In this document: positions 8,654 to 16,774 of the stretch, in pieces | Layout: every line of letters starts with the position of its first letter | Position numbering within the stretch: position 1 is the stretch's first letter | Source: an uncultured Paenibacillaceae bacterium | GTDB lineage: Bacteria > Bacillota > Bacilli > Aneurinibacillales > Aneurinibacillaceae | DNA: 64,000 bases | Assembly: GCA_937874515.1 (NCBI GenBank) | Contig: CALNBV010000235.1 | Span: 1-64,000 of the forward strand | Reading direction: 5' to 3' | Notes under the pieces: generated by a model | The model's input: only the letters and a program-made list of their open reading frames with translations | The model's database searches: none | What the model was told of the DNA's origin: nothing | Program-made: the position numbers and the translations under genes

Positions 8654-9168
8654 TCAAACTGATTGGTGCAATTTTTATTATTTTGTCTAGTTCCTTAATT
8701 GGGATGAAGGTTGCATCCTATTATGTTCTGCGCTCTACTCAACTGCGCCAATTACAGGTCGCTTTACAATGGCTAGAAACGCAAATTGTTTATGGTTCAA
8801 CCCCTTTGCATGTTGCCCTGAACCATATTGCCGTGCGAATGAACGGCGATGTTCGTTATCTTTTTGCTGCAGCAGCAGACGCCCTCACCCATTTAAAAGA
8901 AGCAAGCACGAGAGAGTGCTGGGAGAGTGCCATAGAAAAAGAATGGCATAAAACAGCCTTAAGAAAACCGGAAAAAGAGGTCCTATTACAATTGGGTCAG
9001 GTGTTAGGCCAGAGTAATCGGGAGGATCAACAAAAACATATTCGCCTGGCGTTAATGAATTTAAAAAGCGAAGAAGATGTGGCAAGGGCACAGCAACAAA
9101 AATATGAGAAAATGTGCCGCAGCCTTGGATTATTGGGTGGATTACTGGTGGTGATTTTACTTTATTGA
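8650..9168 (+). CDS. spoIIIAB: Stage III sporulation protein AB
   Basis: 172 residues, about family length. Membrane segments at both ends (about residues 3-22 and 155-171) bracket a helical domain that resembles GspF-type secretion platform proteins. It starts at an ATG overlapping the spoIIIAA stop by 4 bases, which implies translational coupling. Part of the mother-cell side of the SpoIIIA-SpoIIQ complex. Confidence 0.95.
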   Translation: MIKLIGAIFIILSSSLIGMKVASYYVLRSTQLRQLQVALQWLETQIVYGSTPLHVALNHIAVRMNGDVRYLFAAAADALTHLKEASTRECWESAIEKEWHKTALRKPEKEVLLQLGQVLGQSNREDQQKHIRLALMNLKSEEDVARAQQQKYEKMCRSLGLLGGLLVVILLY

Positions 9169-9182
9169 AAGGTGGAGAAAAA

Positions 9183-9386
9183 ATGGGGATGAATGTGGAT
9201 GCCATCTTCCAAATTGCCGGCATGGGTATCATTGTTGCCATGATCCATACGGTCCTGAAATCATCAGGGAAAGAGGATTGGGCCAATTGGGTAACCCTTA
9301 TAGGAATTATCGTCGTTTTATTTATGGTGGCATCCTATATTAATGATTTATTTCAGGAAATAAAGCGGGTTTTTCTCTTCAAATGA
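9183..9386 (+). CDS. spoIIIAC: Stage III sporulation protein AC
   Basis: 67 residues with two membrane helices, matching B. subtilis SpoIIIAC in length and sequence (IFQIAGMGIIVA, WVTLIG, FMVASYINDLF). I chose the ATG at 9183, 7 bases after GGTGGAG; the frame is open further upstream but that part overlaps spoIIIAB and is not conserved. Confidence 0.95.
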   Translation: MGMNVDAIFQIAGMGIIVAMIHTVLKSSGKEDWANWVTLIGIIVVLFMVASYINDLFQEIKRVFLFK

Positions 9387-9399
9387 GGTGAATGGATCC

Positions 9400-9789
9400 A
9401 TGGATATTATACAAGTGGTTGGCATTGGACTTATTGCCACAATACTTGCCTTAATTCTAAAAGAACAAAAACCGATGTTTGCTTTTCTTCTGGCTACAGT
9501 TACAGGAGTGATTATTTTTCTAGTGGTCATTGGGAAAATCTCTGAAGTGATTCGTGTTCTTGAGAAAATGGCAGCCCAGGCGAATTTAAATATGATTTAT
9601 TTAGATACCATCCTGAAGATTATTGGCATTGCCTATATTGCTGAGTTTGGTGCCCAGGTCACAAGGGATGCGGGACAGGGAGCCATTGCATCGAAAATCG
9701 AACTGGCTGGAAAAGTGTTAATCATGGTAATGGCCATTCCCATCCTTTCATTAATAGTGGAAACCATCGTCCGACTACTTCCTTCTTAA
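9400..9789 (+). CDS. spoIIIAD: Stage III sporulation protein AD
   Basis: 129 residues, mostly hydrophobic with about four membrane segments. Family core LKIIGIAYIAEFGAQ and GQGAIASKIELAGKVLI is present. The ATG at 9400 is used with GAGGTG 9 bases upstream; a GTG at 9388 lies inside that ribosome site and was rejected. SpoIIIAD is a membrane component of the channel. Confidence 0.95.
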   Translation: MDIIQVVGIGLIATILALILKEQKPMFAFLLATVTGVIIFLVVIGKISEVIRVLEKMAAQANLNMIYLDTILKIIGIAYIAEFGAQVTRDAGQGAIASKIELAGKVLIMVMAIPILSLIVETIVRLLPS

Positions 9790-9804
9790 AGGTTGTGAAA
9801 ACAA

Positions 9805-10917
9805 ATGAATCAGACAAACCCTGCTTCCTTAAACCCTTTAGTAAATGAACAATTGGGGAATTTGGATACATCAGGGATCCAGCAATTTTGGACTAATATT
9901 GTGGATAAATACCAGGGATACTTGCCCGAAAGCCAGTCCAAAAGCCTTTTTGAAATATTAATGGGTGAACATTCATTCACTCTACAAGATGTTTTAAAAG
10001 GAATTATTAATTTTTTCCTCCATGAAGTGGTCAGTAATGGGAAGTTATTAGGAGCTATTTTAATTATTACTGTTTTTGCGATGATTCTCGAAACCATGCA
10101 ATCTGCCTTTGAACGAAAAACTGTAAGTACAGTTGGGTATGCCGTATCCTATTTGGTTCTCATTGTACTGGCATTAAATAGTTTTCGTGTGGCCATCGAT
10201 TATGCCACCCAGGCGATTTCTGAAATGGTCAATTTTATTATCGCCCTGGTTCCTTTAGTGCTTGCACTCATGGCATCCACGGGAAATATAACTAGCGTAG
10301 CCATCTTTCATCCCATGATTATTTTTCTCGTGAATATTAGTGGGACGTTAATTTACACCATTGTATTTCCTCTTCTTTTCCTCTCTGCTTTGTTAAACAT
10401 TGTAAGTACATTCTCAATTAAATACCAGTTAACGAAATTGGCTGGGATTTTACGCAGTGCGGGCCTTTGGCTTCTGGGAAGTTTTTTCACCATTTTTTTA
10501 TCTGTGTTATCCCTGCAGGGGGCCACTGCAGCTGTCACCGATGGGGTGGCTGTACGCACCGTAAAATATATTGCAGGGAATTTCATCCCTGTGGTTGGGC
10601 GCATGTTTTCTGATGCAACAGAAACCGTGGTTGGGGCTTCCTTACTGGTGAAAAATACAGTTGGCCTGGCTGGAGTGATGATTCTCCTTTTTATCGTTGC
10701 ATTTCCTGCTTTAAAAATACTTGCCTTAGCCTTGCTTTATAACCTTTCCGCAGCGGTGATGCAACCCCTTGGAGATAGCCCGGTGATTAAGTGCCTTAGT
10801 ATTATCGGCAAAAACTTACTGTTTGTTTTTGCCATATTAGCCACCATGGGACTTATGTTTTTTCTGGCGATTACCATCATCATTTCAGCAAGCAACTTAT
10901 CTGTCATGATGCGCTAG
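9805..10917 (+). CDS. spoIIIAE: Stage III sporulation protein AE, no signal peptide
   Basis: 370 residues. The polytopic core is well conserved (HEVVSNGKLLGAI, LALNSFRVAI, SLQGATAAVTDGV, IAGNFIPVVGRMFSDA, NTVGLAGVM). The N terminus is the oddity: B. subtilis SpoIIIAE (about 399 residues) opens with a cleavable signal sequence, while here the protein starts directly in the soluble region and the first hydrophobic segment is near residue 77. Only 15 bases separate this ATG from the spoIIIAD stop, so no longer start is possible. See findings. Confidence 0.95.
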   Translation: MNQTNPASLNPLVNEQLGNLDTSGIQQFWTNIVDKYQGYLPESQSKSLFEILMGEHSFTLQDVLKGIINFFLHEVVSNGKLLGAILIITVFAMILETMQSAFERKTVSTVGYAVSYLVLIVLALNSFRVAIDYATQAISEMVNFIIALVPLVLALMASTGNITSVAIFHPMIIFLVNISGTLIYTIVFPLLFLSALLNIVSTFSIKYQLTKLAGILRSAGLWLLGSFFTIFLSVLSLQGATAAVTDGVAVRTVKYIAGNFIPVVGRMFSDATETVVGASLLVKNTVGLAGVMILLFIVAFPALKILALALLYNLSAAVMQPLGDSPVIKCLSIIGKNLLFVFAILATMGLMFFLAITIIISASNLSVMMR

Positions 10918-10931
10918 GGGGGGGGATGCAC

Positions 10932-11612
10932 ATGACCATATTAACCCTTTGGGTCAAAAAACTAATTTTATTGGTTTTATTGGCTACCTTTATTGAGCTT
11001 CTTTTGCCGACTAATGCATATCAAAAATATGTGAGAATGGCTATGGGTCTCCTTATATTACTTACCCTTTTAACCCCGTTGTTGGAGATTTTTCAAAAGC
11101 CCATTTCCCTGAATCAGTTAGGGGATTTTTATCAAACCAAGGAAAATGGACAGGGAATTGATATGGATCGCATTCAAGCCTTATCCCAACAACTGGTTTC
11201 TTATCAAGATGAAACAACCACAGAATATGTACAGACACAAATTAAAGACCTGGTTGCTAAACAGGTGGAAGAAGAATATCGGGTAAAGGTAGACGCGGTG
11301 GATGTGAAACTGAAAAAGGACAAGGAAAAAGTTCAAAGCATTGATCAGATCGTTGTCCATGTACAGCATAATGAAAAACAGGTTGCCAGTGAAGGGAGTG
11401 AAAATGGTGAGATGAAGCCCATGGATCCAGTGAACGTAGATATTAATCTAGCTTCTCCTTCAACGAACTCATCTTCCGTTCCTGTCCTGCAAGAAGAATC
11501 TCCCCAATTGAAAAAAATACAATCAGGAATAGCCACCGCCTGGAATCTTAACAGCAAGCAAGTTTTTGTGAAATGGAAGCAGACAGGGGAGGGGAAGGAG
11601 AATGGCAGGTGA
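10932..11612 (+). CDS. spoIIIAF: Stage III sporulation protein AF
   Basis: 226 residues. Two N-terminal membrane helices (about 3-25 and 35-55) carry the conserved P-T-x-x-x-QKYVRMAMG linker, followed by a soluble ring-forming domain. I chose the ATG at 10932 because a run of G (10917-10925) sits 6 bases upstream and the homologue begins two residues before LTLW; the ATG at 10926 touches the G run. The 3' end overlaps spoIIIAG by 11 bases. Confidence 0.94.
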   Translation: MTILTLWVKKLILLVLLATFIELLLPTNAYQKYVRMAMGLLILLTLLTPLLEIFQKPISLNQLGDFYQTKENGQGIDMDRIQALSQQLVSYQDETTTEYVQTQIKDLVAKQVEEEYRVKVDAVDVKLKKDKEKVQSIDQIVVHVQHNEKQVASEGSENGEMKPMDPVNVDINLASPSTNSSSVPVLQEESPQLKKIQSGIATAWNLNSKQVFVKWKQTGEGKENGR

Positions 11613-12231
11613 GAAATGGGGGGATTTTTTGAAAGGCTTGTTCAATAAAAACAAAGGGGAAAAAAAGGGGAAATTAATGCCTGCTCTTTTGCTTTTAGGA
11701 ACAGCAGGAGTTGCCATTATGCTTTTAGGCACATTTTTTCAACCTAATGGGAATTCTCCCATCACATCCCCAGCTACATCTGAAACAAGCCAGGAAGTTA
11801 TTGCTTCAAGGAAAGATACGACAAATGCCATGTTTAAGTATGAAAATGAAGTAGAAAAAAGGCTAGAAAAAATTCTTGCAAATATTTCAGGAGTTGGTCA
11901 AGTCTCCATCATGGTTAGCATAGAATCTACAGAAGAGATTGTTGTAGACAAGAATCATACACAACGCCATCAGACAACCGAGGAGTCTGATACGAAAGGG
12001 CAGAGCAGGAAAATCGTAGAACAATCTAATCAAGACCAAACAGTAATCATTAAAGAAGGAGGTGGGGAACAACCCCTTGTGCTTAAAACAATAAAACCTA
12101 AAGTCGCAGGTGTTCTGGTTGTAGCGGAAGGAGCCACAAGCCTTAAAGTAGTGGCTATGATTCGAGAAGCTGTACAAAGGGCGTTGGGAATCCCATCTTA
12201 TAAAATTGATGTTCAGGCGAAAAAAAGTTAG
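11602..12231 (+). CDS. spoIIIAG: Stage III sporulation protein AG
   Basis: 209 residues. A single membrane span (about 26-44) is followed by a ring-building motif domain related to secretin/EscJ-like channel rings; SpoIIIAG forms a large ring in the space between mother cell and forespore. The segment from about 95 to 165 is rich in Gln/Glu/Thr and is the beta-barrel insert region of the family. It overlaps spoIIIAF by 11 bases. Confidence 0.95.
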   Translation: MAGEKWGDFLKGLFNKNKGEKKGKLMPALLLLGTAGVAIMLLGTFFQPNGNSPITSPATSETSQEVIASRKDTTNAMFKYENEVEKRLEKILANISGVGQVSIMVSIESTEEIVVDKNHTQRHQTTEESDTKGQSRKIVEQSNQDQTVIIKEGGGEQPLVLKTIKPKVAGVLVVAEGATSLKVVAMIREAVQRALGIPSYKIDVQAKKS

Positions 12232-12241
12232 GAGGAAAAAA

Positions 12242-12805
12242 ATGATCCTAAAAAAACAAACCGTATGGCTTTTGTCCATGTTGGCAATCTTGGTGGTTTT
12301 ATCCGGGTATTATTTAGTGGAAGGGCCAAATGGAACAACCTCTCCCACATCCACCCAAAATAAAGATGGGGCTAACACAGGAGATAAACCAGATATAAAT
12401 GTGAATACAAAACAAGTGACTCCCAATACGGCAACCCCGTCTTCAACAACAAGCGATGATTATTTCATCAGTTACAAGATGAATCGTGATGCTCGCCAGG
12501 AACAAGAATTAGATAAATATATGGAAGTAATGATCAATAATAATGCGAAAACAGATTTAAGGGATGAAGCAAAGAAAAAATACGAAGAACTTGAAGCATT
12601 ACGAAATCAACAAGCCGAAGTCGAAGAATTAATTAAACAAGCAGGCAATTATAAGGATGTCATCGTGGTAGCCCAGGACAACATGGTACGTGTCATTGTA
12701 CAGGCGAAAACATTAAAAACGGATAAAGTGGTAGAAATCATCAATATTGTAAAACAACACATGAAAATTCCAGGGAATAATATAACCGTAGAAAACAAAT
12801 CTTAA
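12242..12805 (+). CDS. spoIIIAH: Stage III sporulation protein AH
   Basis: 187 residues. A single N-terminal membrane anchor (about 7-26) and a Thr/Asn/Pro-rich linker lead to the ring-building domain (about 75-187) that binds SpoIIQ across the intermembrane space. The ATG at 12242 follows AGGAGG by 6 bases; the open frame upstream is basic and overlaps spoIIIAG. A terminator follows, so this ends the spoIIIA operon. Confidence 0.94.
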   Translation: MILKKQTVWLLSMLAILVVLSGYYLVEGPNGTTSPTSTQNKDGANTGDKPDINVNTKQVTPNTATPSSTTSDDYFISYKMNRDARQEQELDKYMEVMINNNAKTDLRDEAKKKYEELEALRNQQAEVEELIKQAGNYKDVIVVAQDNMVRVIVQAKTLKTDKVVEIINIVKQHMKIPGNNITVENKS

Positions 12806-12821
12806 TATATGAAAGAAAACT

Positions 12822-12862
12822 TAAATCGGTGCGGTTTTGCGCCGTTTATTTTTTTATTTTAT
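12822..12862 (+). terminator. Terminator after spoIIIAH
   Basis: AAATCGGTGCG and TGCGCCGTTT pair with two G-T wobbles around a GTTT loop (12823-12847), followed by a long T-rich tract. Confidence 0.7.
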
Positions 12863-12967
12863 TTTGAAAAACAGTTGATTTGTAAGCGTTTTTTAATTGT
12901 TAATAAAAAAAATTCAGTCAATGTCCTACAATTTACGTCAAGATACTACAAAAATATTTATGGTTTA

Positions 12968-12976
12968 TGGTATAAT
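12968..12976 (+). promoter_or_regulatory. Extended -10 promoter of accBC
   Basis: TGG followed by a perfect TATAAT (12971-12976), 71 bases before the accB ATG. The -35 is weak, as expected for an extended -10 promoter. The rest of the 240-base gap holds a terminator and AT-rich leader. Confidence 0.65.
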
Positions 12977-13046
12977 ACAAAAAGTTGTACTACTAATGTA
13001 TACTTATATAGAAAAGTTAAAGTTTTAGTTAGGAGTGGGAATTTCT

Positions 13047-13571
13047 ATGTGGAAACTTCATGAGATCAGAGAAATCATTAAATTGATTGATCAAACCGGC
13101 GTTACTGAAATTCAATTAGAAGAAGAAGGTTCTAAACTTAGCATTAAAAAGGGTGGAGACGTTGTATCTTACGTTGCTGCACCAGCACCTGTAGCTGCAC
13201 CAGCACCAGTTGTTGAAGCACCTGTAGCTGCACCAGCACCAGTTGCTGAAGCACCAAAAGCTGCACCAGCACCTGCTGCAGCACCGGCTCAAGCTGCCGC
13301 TGCTTCTGATGCGGATGTAAACGATCCATCTCTTCACAAAATTACTTCACCAATGGTTGGAACTTTTTATAAATCTCCAGAACCAGGTGCTGCTGCTTAT
13401 GTAAGCGCTGGGGATAAAGTTGAAGATAACACGATCGTTTGTATTGTTGAAGCAATGAAATTATTCAATGAAATCGAAGCTGAAGTTAAAGGTGAAATCG
13501 TTAAAGTCCTCGTTGAAGATGGACAACTTGTTGAATATGGACAACCCCTCTTCCTTGTGAAGGCAGAATAG
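13047..13571 (+). CDS. accB: Biotin carboxyl carrier protein of acetyl-CoA carboxylase
   Basis: 174 residues. AccB carries biotin between the carboxylase and transferase reactions of acetyl-CoA carboxylase, the committed step of fatty acid synthesis. The biotin site is EAMKL with Lys138, near the C terminus as usual. An Ala/Pro-rich hinge (about 43-86) includes an 11-residue unit repeated in tandem. The ATG at 13047 follows AGGAGTGGG; an ATG at 13035 overlaps that site. It lies 10 bases before accC. Confidence 0.96.
   Translation: MWKLHEIREIIKLIDQTGVTEIQLEEEGSKLSIKKGGDVVSYVAAPAPVAAPAPVVEAPVAAPAPVAEAPKAAPAPAAAPAQAAAASDADVNDPSLHKITSPMVGTFYKSPEPGAAAYVSAGDKVEDNTIVCIVEAMKLFNEIEAEVKGEIVKVLVEDGQLVEYGQPLFLVKAE
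13191..13255 (+). repeat. 33-bp tandem repeat in the accB hinge
   Basis: Two copies, starting at 13191 and 13224, differ at one of 32 compared bases. Each encodes an 11-residue VAAPAPV-x-EAP unit, so copy changes would alter hinge length but keep the frame. Confidence 0.85.
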
Positions 13572-13581
13572 GAGGATTTCC

Positions 13582-14931
13582 ATGTTTAAAAAAGTTCTAA
13601 TTGCCAACCGTGGAGAAATCGCTGTCCGCGTTATTCGCGCATGCCGCGAATTAGGGATTAAAACGGTAGCCGTATATTCTCAGGCTGACCAAAACGCCCT
13701 CCATGTGCAATTAGCTGACGAAGCTTATTGCATTGGACCAACAGCATCTAAGGACAGTTACTTAAATATGACTAACTTGATGAGCGTAGCTACCGCTACT
13801 GGTACTGACGCCATCCACCCAGGTTATGGGTTCCTTGCAGAAAACGCTGATTTTGCTGAAATCTGTGCTGCTTGCAACATTACCTTTATCGGTCCAGACC
13901 CACAGGCTATTGTGAAAATGGGTGACAAAAACGAAGCTCGTGATACCATGAAGGCTGCCGGTGTACCAATTGTTCCTGGTACTGATGGATTAATCGAAGA
14001 TATTGATGAAGCCATTAAAATTGCCGATGATGCTGGCTACCCAGTAATCATTAAAGCGACTGCTGGCGGTGGCGGTAAAGGGATGCGCGTTGCTCGCGAT
14101 CAGGAAGAACTTATTTCTGCTGTTCGTCAGGCACAAAAAGAAGCAGCTGCTGCTTTTGGTAATCCTGGTGTTTATCTTGAGAAATATTTGGAAAACACTC
14201 GTCACATTGAAATTCAAATTATTGCAGATAAACATGGTAATGTTTGTCACCTTGGCGAACGGGATTGCTCTATTCAACGTCGTCACCAAAAACTCGTTGA
14301 AGAAGCTCCATCTCCAGCTCTCGATCCAGAGACTCGCCGTCAAATGGGTGATGCGGCAGTTGCAGCTGCAAAAGCCGTTAACTACCATGGTGCTGGTACT
14401 GTAGAATTCCTTCTTAACCATGATGGGAAATTCTACTTCATGGAAATGAATACTCGTATTCAAGTAGAACATCCAGTTTCTGAATGGATTACTGGAATCG
14501 ATCTTATTAAAGAACAAATTTCTGTTGCAGCTGGTGTACCTCTTTCCTTTACACAGGATGAAGTACAAATTAAAGGCTGGGCGATTGAATGCCGTGTTAA
14601 CGCAGAGAATCCAGCGAAGAACTTCATGCCTTCTCCTGGTAAAATCAATCGTTACCTTCCACCAGGCGGTTTCGGTGTACGGGTTGACAGCGCTTGTTAT
14701 CAAGGGTATGAAATTTCACCATTCTATGATTCAATGATTGCTAAAATCATTGTTTGGGGTAAAGATCGTAATGATGCCATTGACCGCATGAAACGTGCTC
14801 TCAGTGAAACCATCATTGAAGGTCCATTTACAACCATTCCTTTCCATCAAAAATTGTTGGAACATGAAAAATTCATTTCTGGCAACTTCAATACGAAGTT
14901 CTTAGAAGAAAATAAAATCGATATCGATTAA
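13582..14931 (+). CDS. accC: Biotin carboxylase subunit of acetyl-CoA carboxylase
   Basis: 449 residues, standard length. It carboxylates the biotin of AccB using ATP and bicarbonate. ATP-grasp features are clear: Gly-rich lid ATAGGGGKGMR near 160, catalytic-region EKYLENTRHIEIQ, EMNTRIQVEHPVSE near 288-301, and the C-terminal domain. An AGGAGG site precedes the ATG. Codon choice in accB and accC looks more biased than in neighbours, fitting high expression. The biotin attachment domain is separate, so this is the stand-alone subunit. Confidence 0.98.
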   Translation: MFKKVLIANRGEIAVRVIRACRELGIKTVAVYSQADQNALHVQLADEAYCIGPTASKDSYLNMTNLMSVATATGTDAIHPGYGFLAENADFAEICAACNITFIGPDPQAIVKMGDKNEARDTMKAAGVPIVPGTDGLIEDIDEAIKIADDAGYPVIIKATAGGGGKGMRVARDQEELISAVRQAQKEAAAAFGNPGVYLEKYLENTRHIEIQIIADKHGNVCHLGERDCSIQRRHQKLVEEAPSPALDPETRRQMGDAAVAAAKAVNYHGAGTVEFLLNHDGKFYFMEMNTRIQVEHPVSEWITGIDLIKEQISVAAGVPLSFTQDEVQIKGWAIECRVNAENPAKNFMPSPGKINRYLPPGGFGVRVDSACYQGYEISPFYDSMIAKIIVWGKDRNDAIDRMKRALSETIIEGPFTTIPFHQKLLEHEKFISGNFNTKFLEENKIDID

Positions 14932-14944
14932 TTAAAAACAATGA

Positions 14945-15024
14945 AACACCCCCATTAAAGGATATTTGTCTAAAAGCTATAGGATTGCTATAATAGGCAT
15001 ATATCGACCTTTGAAGGGGGTGTT
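14945..15024 (+). promoter_or_regulatory. Inverted repeat spanning the yqhY promoter and ribosome site
   Basis: AACACCCCC (14945-14953) is perfectly complementary to GGGGGTGTT (15016-15024), and the latter is the yqhY ribosome site. The left arm lies upstream of the yqhY promoter, so only RNA reading through from accC could form the 9-bp stem. Regulatory role is inferred. Confidence 0.45.
14966..14994 (+). promoter_or_regulatory. Sigma-A promoter of yqhY
   Basis: TTGTCT (14966-14971), 17-bp spacer, perfect TATAAT (14989-14994), with an ATG 36 bases downstream. Separates the Asp23 cluster from accBC. Confidence 0.75.
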
Positions 15025-15029
15025 ATTTT

Positions 15030-15437
15030 ATGGAAAATGAATTTCAACCCATTCACACTGAACAATATGGGAAAATTGAAATTGCACCAGAAGTCATTGA
15101 AGTGATTGCTAATATGGCAACATTGCAGGTTGAAGGCGTAGTAGACTTGAGTGGCGGAATGATGGTAGACCTTGTAGACCGTATTGGTGGCCGTAAAACC
15201 AGCGGTAAAGGGGTCAAAGTAGATATCGGAGAGAAAGAAGCCGCTGTCGATGTATATATCATCGTGGAATATGGGAATCGAATCCCCGATACAGCCCATA
15301 AAGTGCAGGAAAATGTACGGAATTCCATTGAGAAGATGACAGGAATGTATGTAACCAAAGTGAATGTACATATTGTAGACGTTCAATTAAAACAGGAGAA
15401 GAAAGAGAGCATCGAAGAGACTCATCGTGTTCGTTAG
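15030..15437 (+). CDS. yqhY: Asp23/Gls24 family protein YqhY
   Basis: 135 residues with the Asp23 domain (GKIEIAPEVIEVIANMA; VYIIVEYGNRIPDTAHKVQENV). In B. subtilis YqhY is linked genetically to acetyl-CoA carboxylase control and lies directly after accBC, as here. Asp23 proteins bind the membrane through AmaP, whose gene is next. The ribosome site GAAGGGGG is part of an inverted repeat described separately. Soluble; no membrane segment. Confidence 0.92.
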   Translation: MENEFQPIHTEQYGKIEIAPEVIEVIANMATLQVEGVVDLSGGMMVDLVDRIGGRKTSGKGVKVDIGEKEAAVDVYIIVEYGNRIPDTAHKVQENVRNSIEKMTGMYVTKVNVHIVDVQLKQEKKESIEETHRVR

Positions 15438-15473
15438 AGCCTAGAGTTCTTTCTTCCTTAAAGGAGGACACCC

Positions 15474-16037
15474 GTGAACTTATTAGATCGGTTTATCCTA
15501 ACCTTGTATAGTTTCGCCTTGCTTATTCTTTCCCTGGTTTTTATGGCCGTCACCTTAAATTTAATCCCTTTTATTTGGGTTCAATGGGTAATTGAGGACC
15601 TATATCATTCAACCAGTTACAGTATTCTTTATACATTAGCTGGAGTAATCTTTTTTCTTGTAAGCCTTCGCTTTCTTTTTTCAGGATTGTTAGGCGGACG
15701 GAAAGAACCCCGTTCCCAAACCATACGTAGGGGAAATGAGTTTGGAGAGACAGAGATTACATTGGATACATTGGAGAGCCTTGCTACTCGTGCTGCGAAA
15801 AGGGTACGTGGAATTAGGGATTTAAAAACCCGTGTTCGCCCTTTTGAGGGTGGTGCTGTCATTAAGATACGCACCTATGTAGATGGGGATGTTCCTATTC
15901 AACCTCTCATTGAGCAGGTGCAACAGAATGTTAAGGAACAGGTGGAGCTAATTTCCGGTGTTCATATTCATGAAGTAACGGTATTGGTTTCAGATGTTTA
16001 TAAAGGGAACGCTCCTCGGGGACGTCGGGTAGAATAG
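15474..16037 (+). CDS. amaP: Alkaline shock response membrane anchor protein AmaP
   Basis: 187 residues. Two N-terminal membrane helices (about 10-32 and 50-70), then a basic linker and a degenerate Asp23-like domain (about 95-180). AmaP anchors Asp23 to the membrane in Staphylococcus. The start is GTG at 15474 behind AAAGGAGG. It lies between yqhY and a DUF2273 gene, the usual three-gene set; B. subtilis has only yqhY here. Confidence 0.9.
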   Translation: MNLLDRFILTLYSFALLILSLVFMAVTLNLIPFIWVQWVIEDLYHSTSYSILYTLAGVIFFLVSLRFLFSGLLGGRKEPRSQTIRRGNEFGETEITLDTLESLATRAAKRVRGIRDLKTRVRPFEGGAVIKIRTYVDGDVPIQPLIEQVQQNVKEQVELISGVHIHEVTVLVSDVYKGNAPRGRRVE

Positions 16038-16047
16038 AGGGATGCCT

Positions 16048-16266
16048 ATGTTCTGGCAATTCTTTCAGGAAAACCGTGGGAAGGTCATTGGAGTTTTAGC
16101 AGGGGTTATTTTTGGACTATTATTTTTATTGGTTGGTTTTTTTAAGACACTGGTATTTGCGATTTTTGTCGCCATTGGTTTTTATTTTGGAAACAAATTT
16201 GACAACCAGGAAGATCTGGCGGAAATCCTGGATCGGATTCTGCCGGGTAAGTTTACAAAACGATAA
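16048..16266 (+). CDS. DUF2273 small membrane protein
   Basis: 72 residues with two hydrophobic segments (about 11-30 and 32-47), then a short acidic C terminus. DUF2273 proteins accompany Asp23 and AmaP genes; their role is unknown. The ATG at 16048 is 6 bases after GAGGG; the ATG at 16042 touches it. The gene closes the Asp23 cluster before a terminator. Confidence 0.85.
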   Translation: MFWQFFQENRGKVIGVLAGVIFGLLFLLVGFFKTLVFAIFVAIGFYFGNKFDNQEDLAEILDRILPGKFTKR

Positions 16267-16287
16267 CCACCAGGAATGGTGGTTTTT
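16265..16287 (+). terminator. Terminator after the DUF2273 gene
   Basis: AACCACC (16265-16271) pairs with GGTGGTT (16278-16284), followed by a T run. It overlaps the stop codon. Confidence 0.7.
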
Positions 16288-16341
16288 CCATTTGTGTAAG
16301 CTAAGTACAAAAGAGAGGGTCATACAAAAAGGATGATTTTA

Positions 16342-16767
16342 ATGAATCGAAGACAAGCTCGCGAAAACGCGGTCAAACTGTTATTTCAAATGGATTTAGC
16401 GCAGGTAGATTTGGATTATGCCCTTCTTCATCAAATTGATGATGAGGAAAATCCTCAGGAAGATGTAGAGAATGACTTTTTTGTAAAACTTATTAAAGGC
16501 ACAAATGAAAATTTGGAACAAATTGATCAATTGATTCGTAAACATCTTCGTGGCTGGACATTGGAACGGTTATCAGGTGTAGACCGCGCCATTTTACGTT
16601 TGGCTACCTTCGAGATGTATTTCATTCATGACATGCCTGCCGGTGTTACATTAAATGAAGCTATTGAATTGGCGAAAACCTTCGGTACAGATGAATCCCC
16701 TAAATTTATTAATGGGGTGTTATCTGGTCTTGTGAAGGATTCAGGGAAACTGAAGGAAAGGTCGTAG
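16342..16767 (+). CDS. nusB: Transcription antitermination factor NusB
   Basis: 141 residues, all-helical family with N-terminal NRRQARENAVKLLFQMD and C-terminal FINGVLSGLVKD. NusB binds boxA RNA with S10 and supports rRNA antitermination. The ATG at 16342 is favoured because AAAAAGG is adjacent to the ATG at 16333, leaving no spacing for that start. Order accBC-yqhY-nusB-folD is as in B. subtilis. Confidence 0.96.
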   Translation: MNRRQARENAVKLLFQMDLAQVDLDYALLHQIDDEENPQEDVENDFFVKLIKGTNENLEQIDQLIRKHLRGWTLERLSGVDRAILRLATFEMYFIHDMPAGVTLNEAIELAKTFGTDESPKFINGVLSGLVKDSGKLKERS

Positions 16768-16774
16768 TCTGGGA

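Noticed and set aside
8885..9286. 133-codon antisense frame across spoIIIAB/spoIIIAC
   Set aside because: Lies wholly over conserved spoIIIA genes and has no start signal.
12880..12895. cre-like TTGTAAGCGTTTTTTA upstream of accB
   Set aside because: Two mismatches to the CcpA consensus, both in the right half, and about 75 bp from the promoter; too weak.
12809..13063. Possible small gene between spoIIIAH and accB
   Set aside because: It runs through a terminator and the accB promoter, and the product is low complexity; intergenic DNA is the better reading.
13990..14703. 237-codon open frame antisense to accC
   Set aside because: It mirrors a highly conserved enzyme gene, has no ribosome site and its product looks like random composition; a coding shadow.
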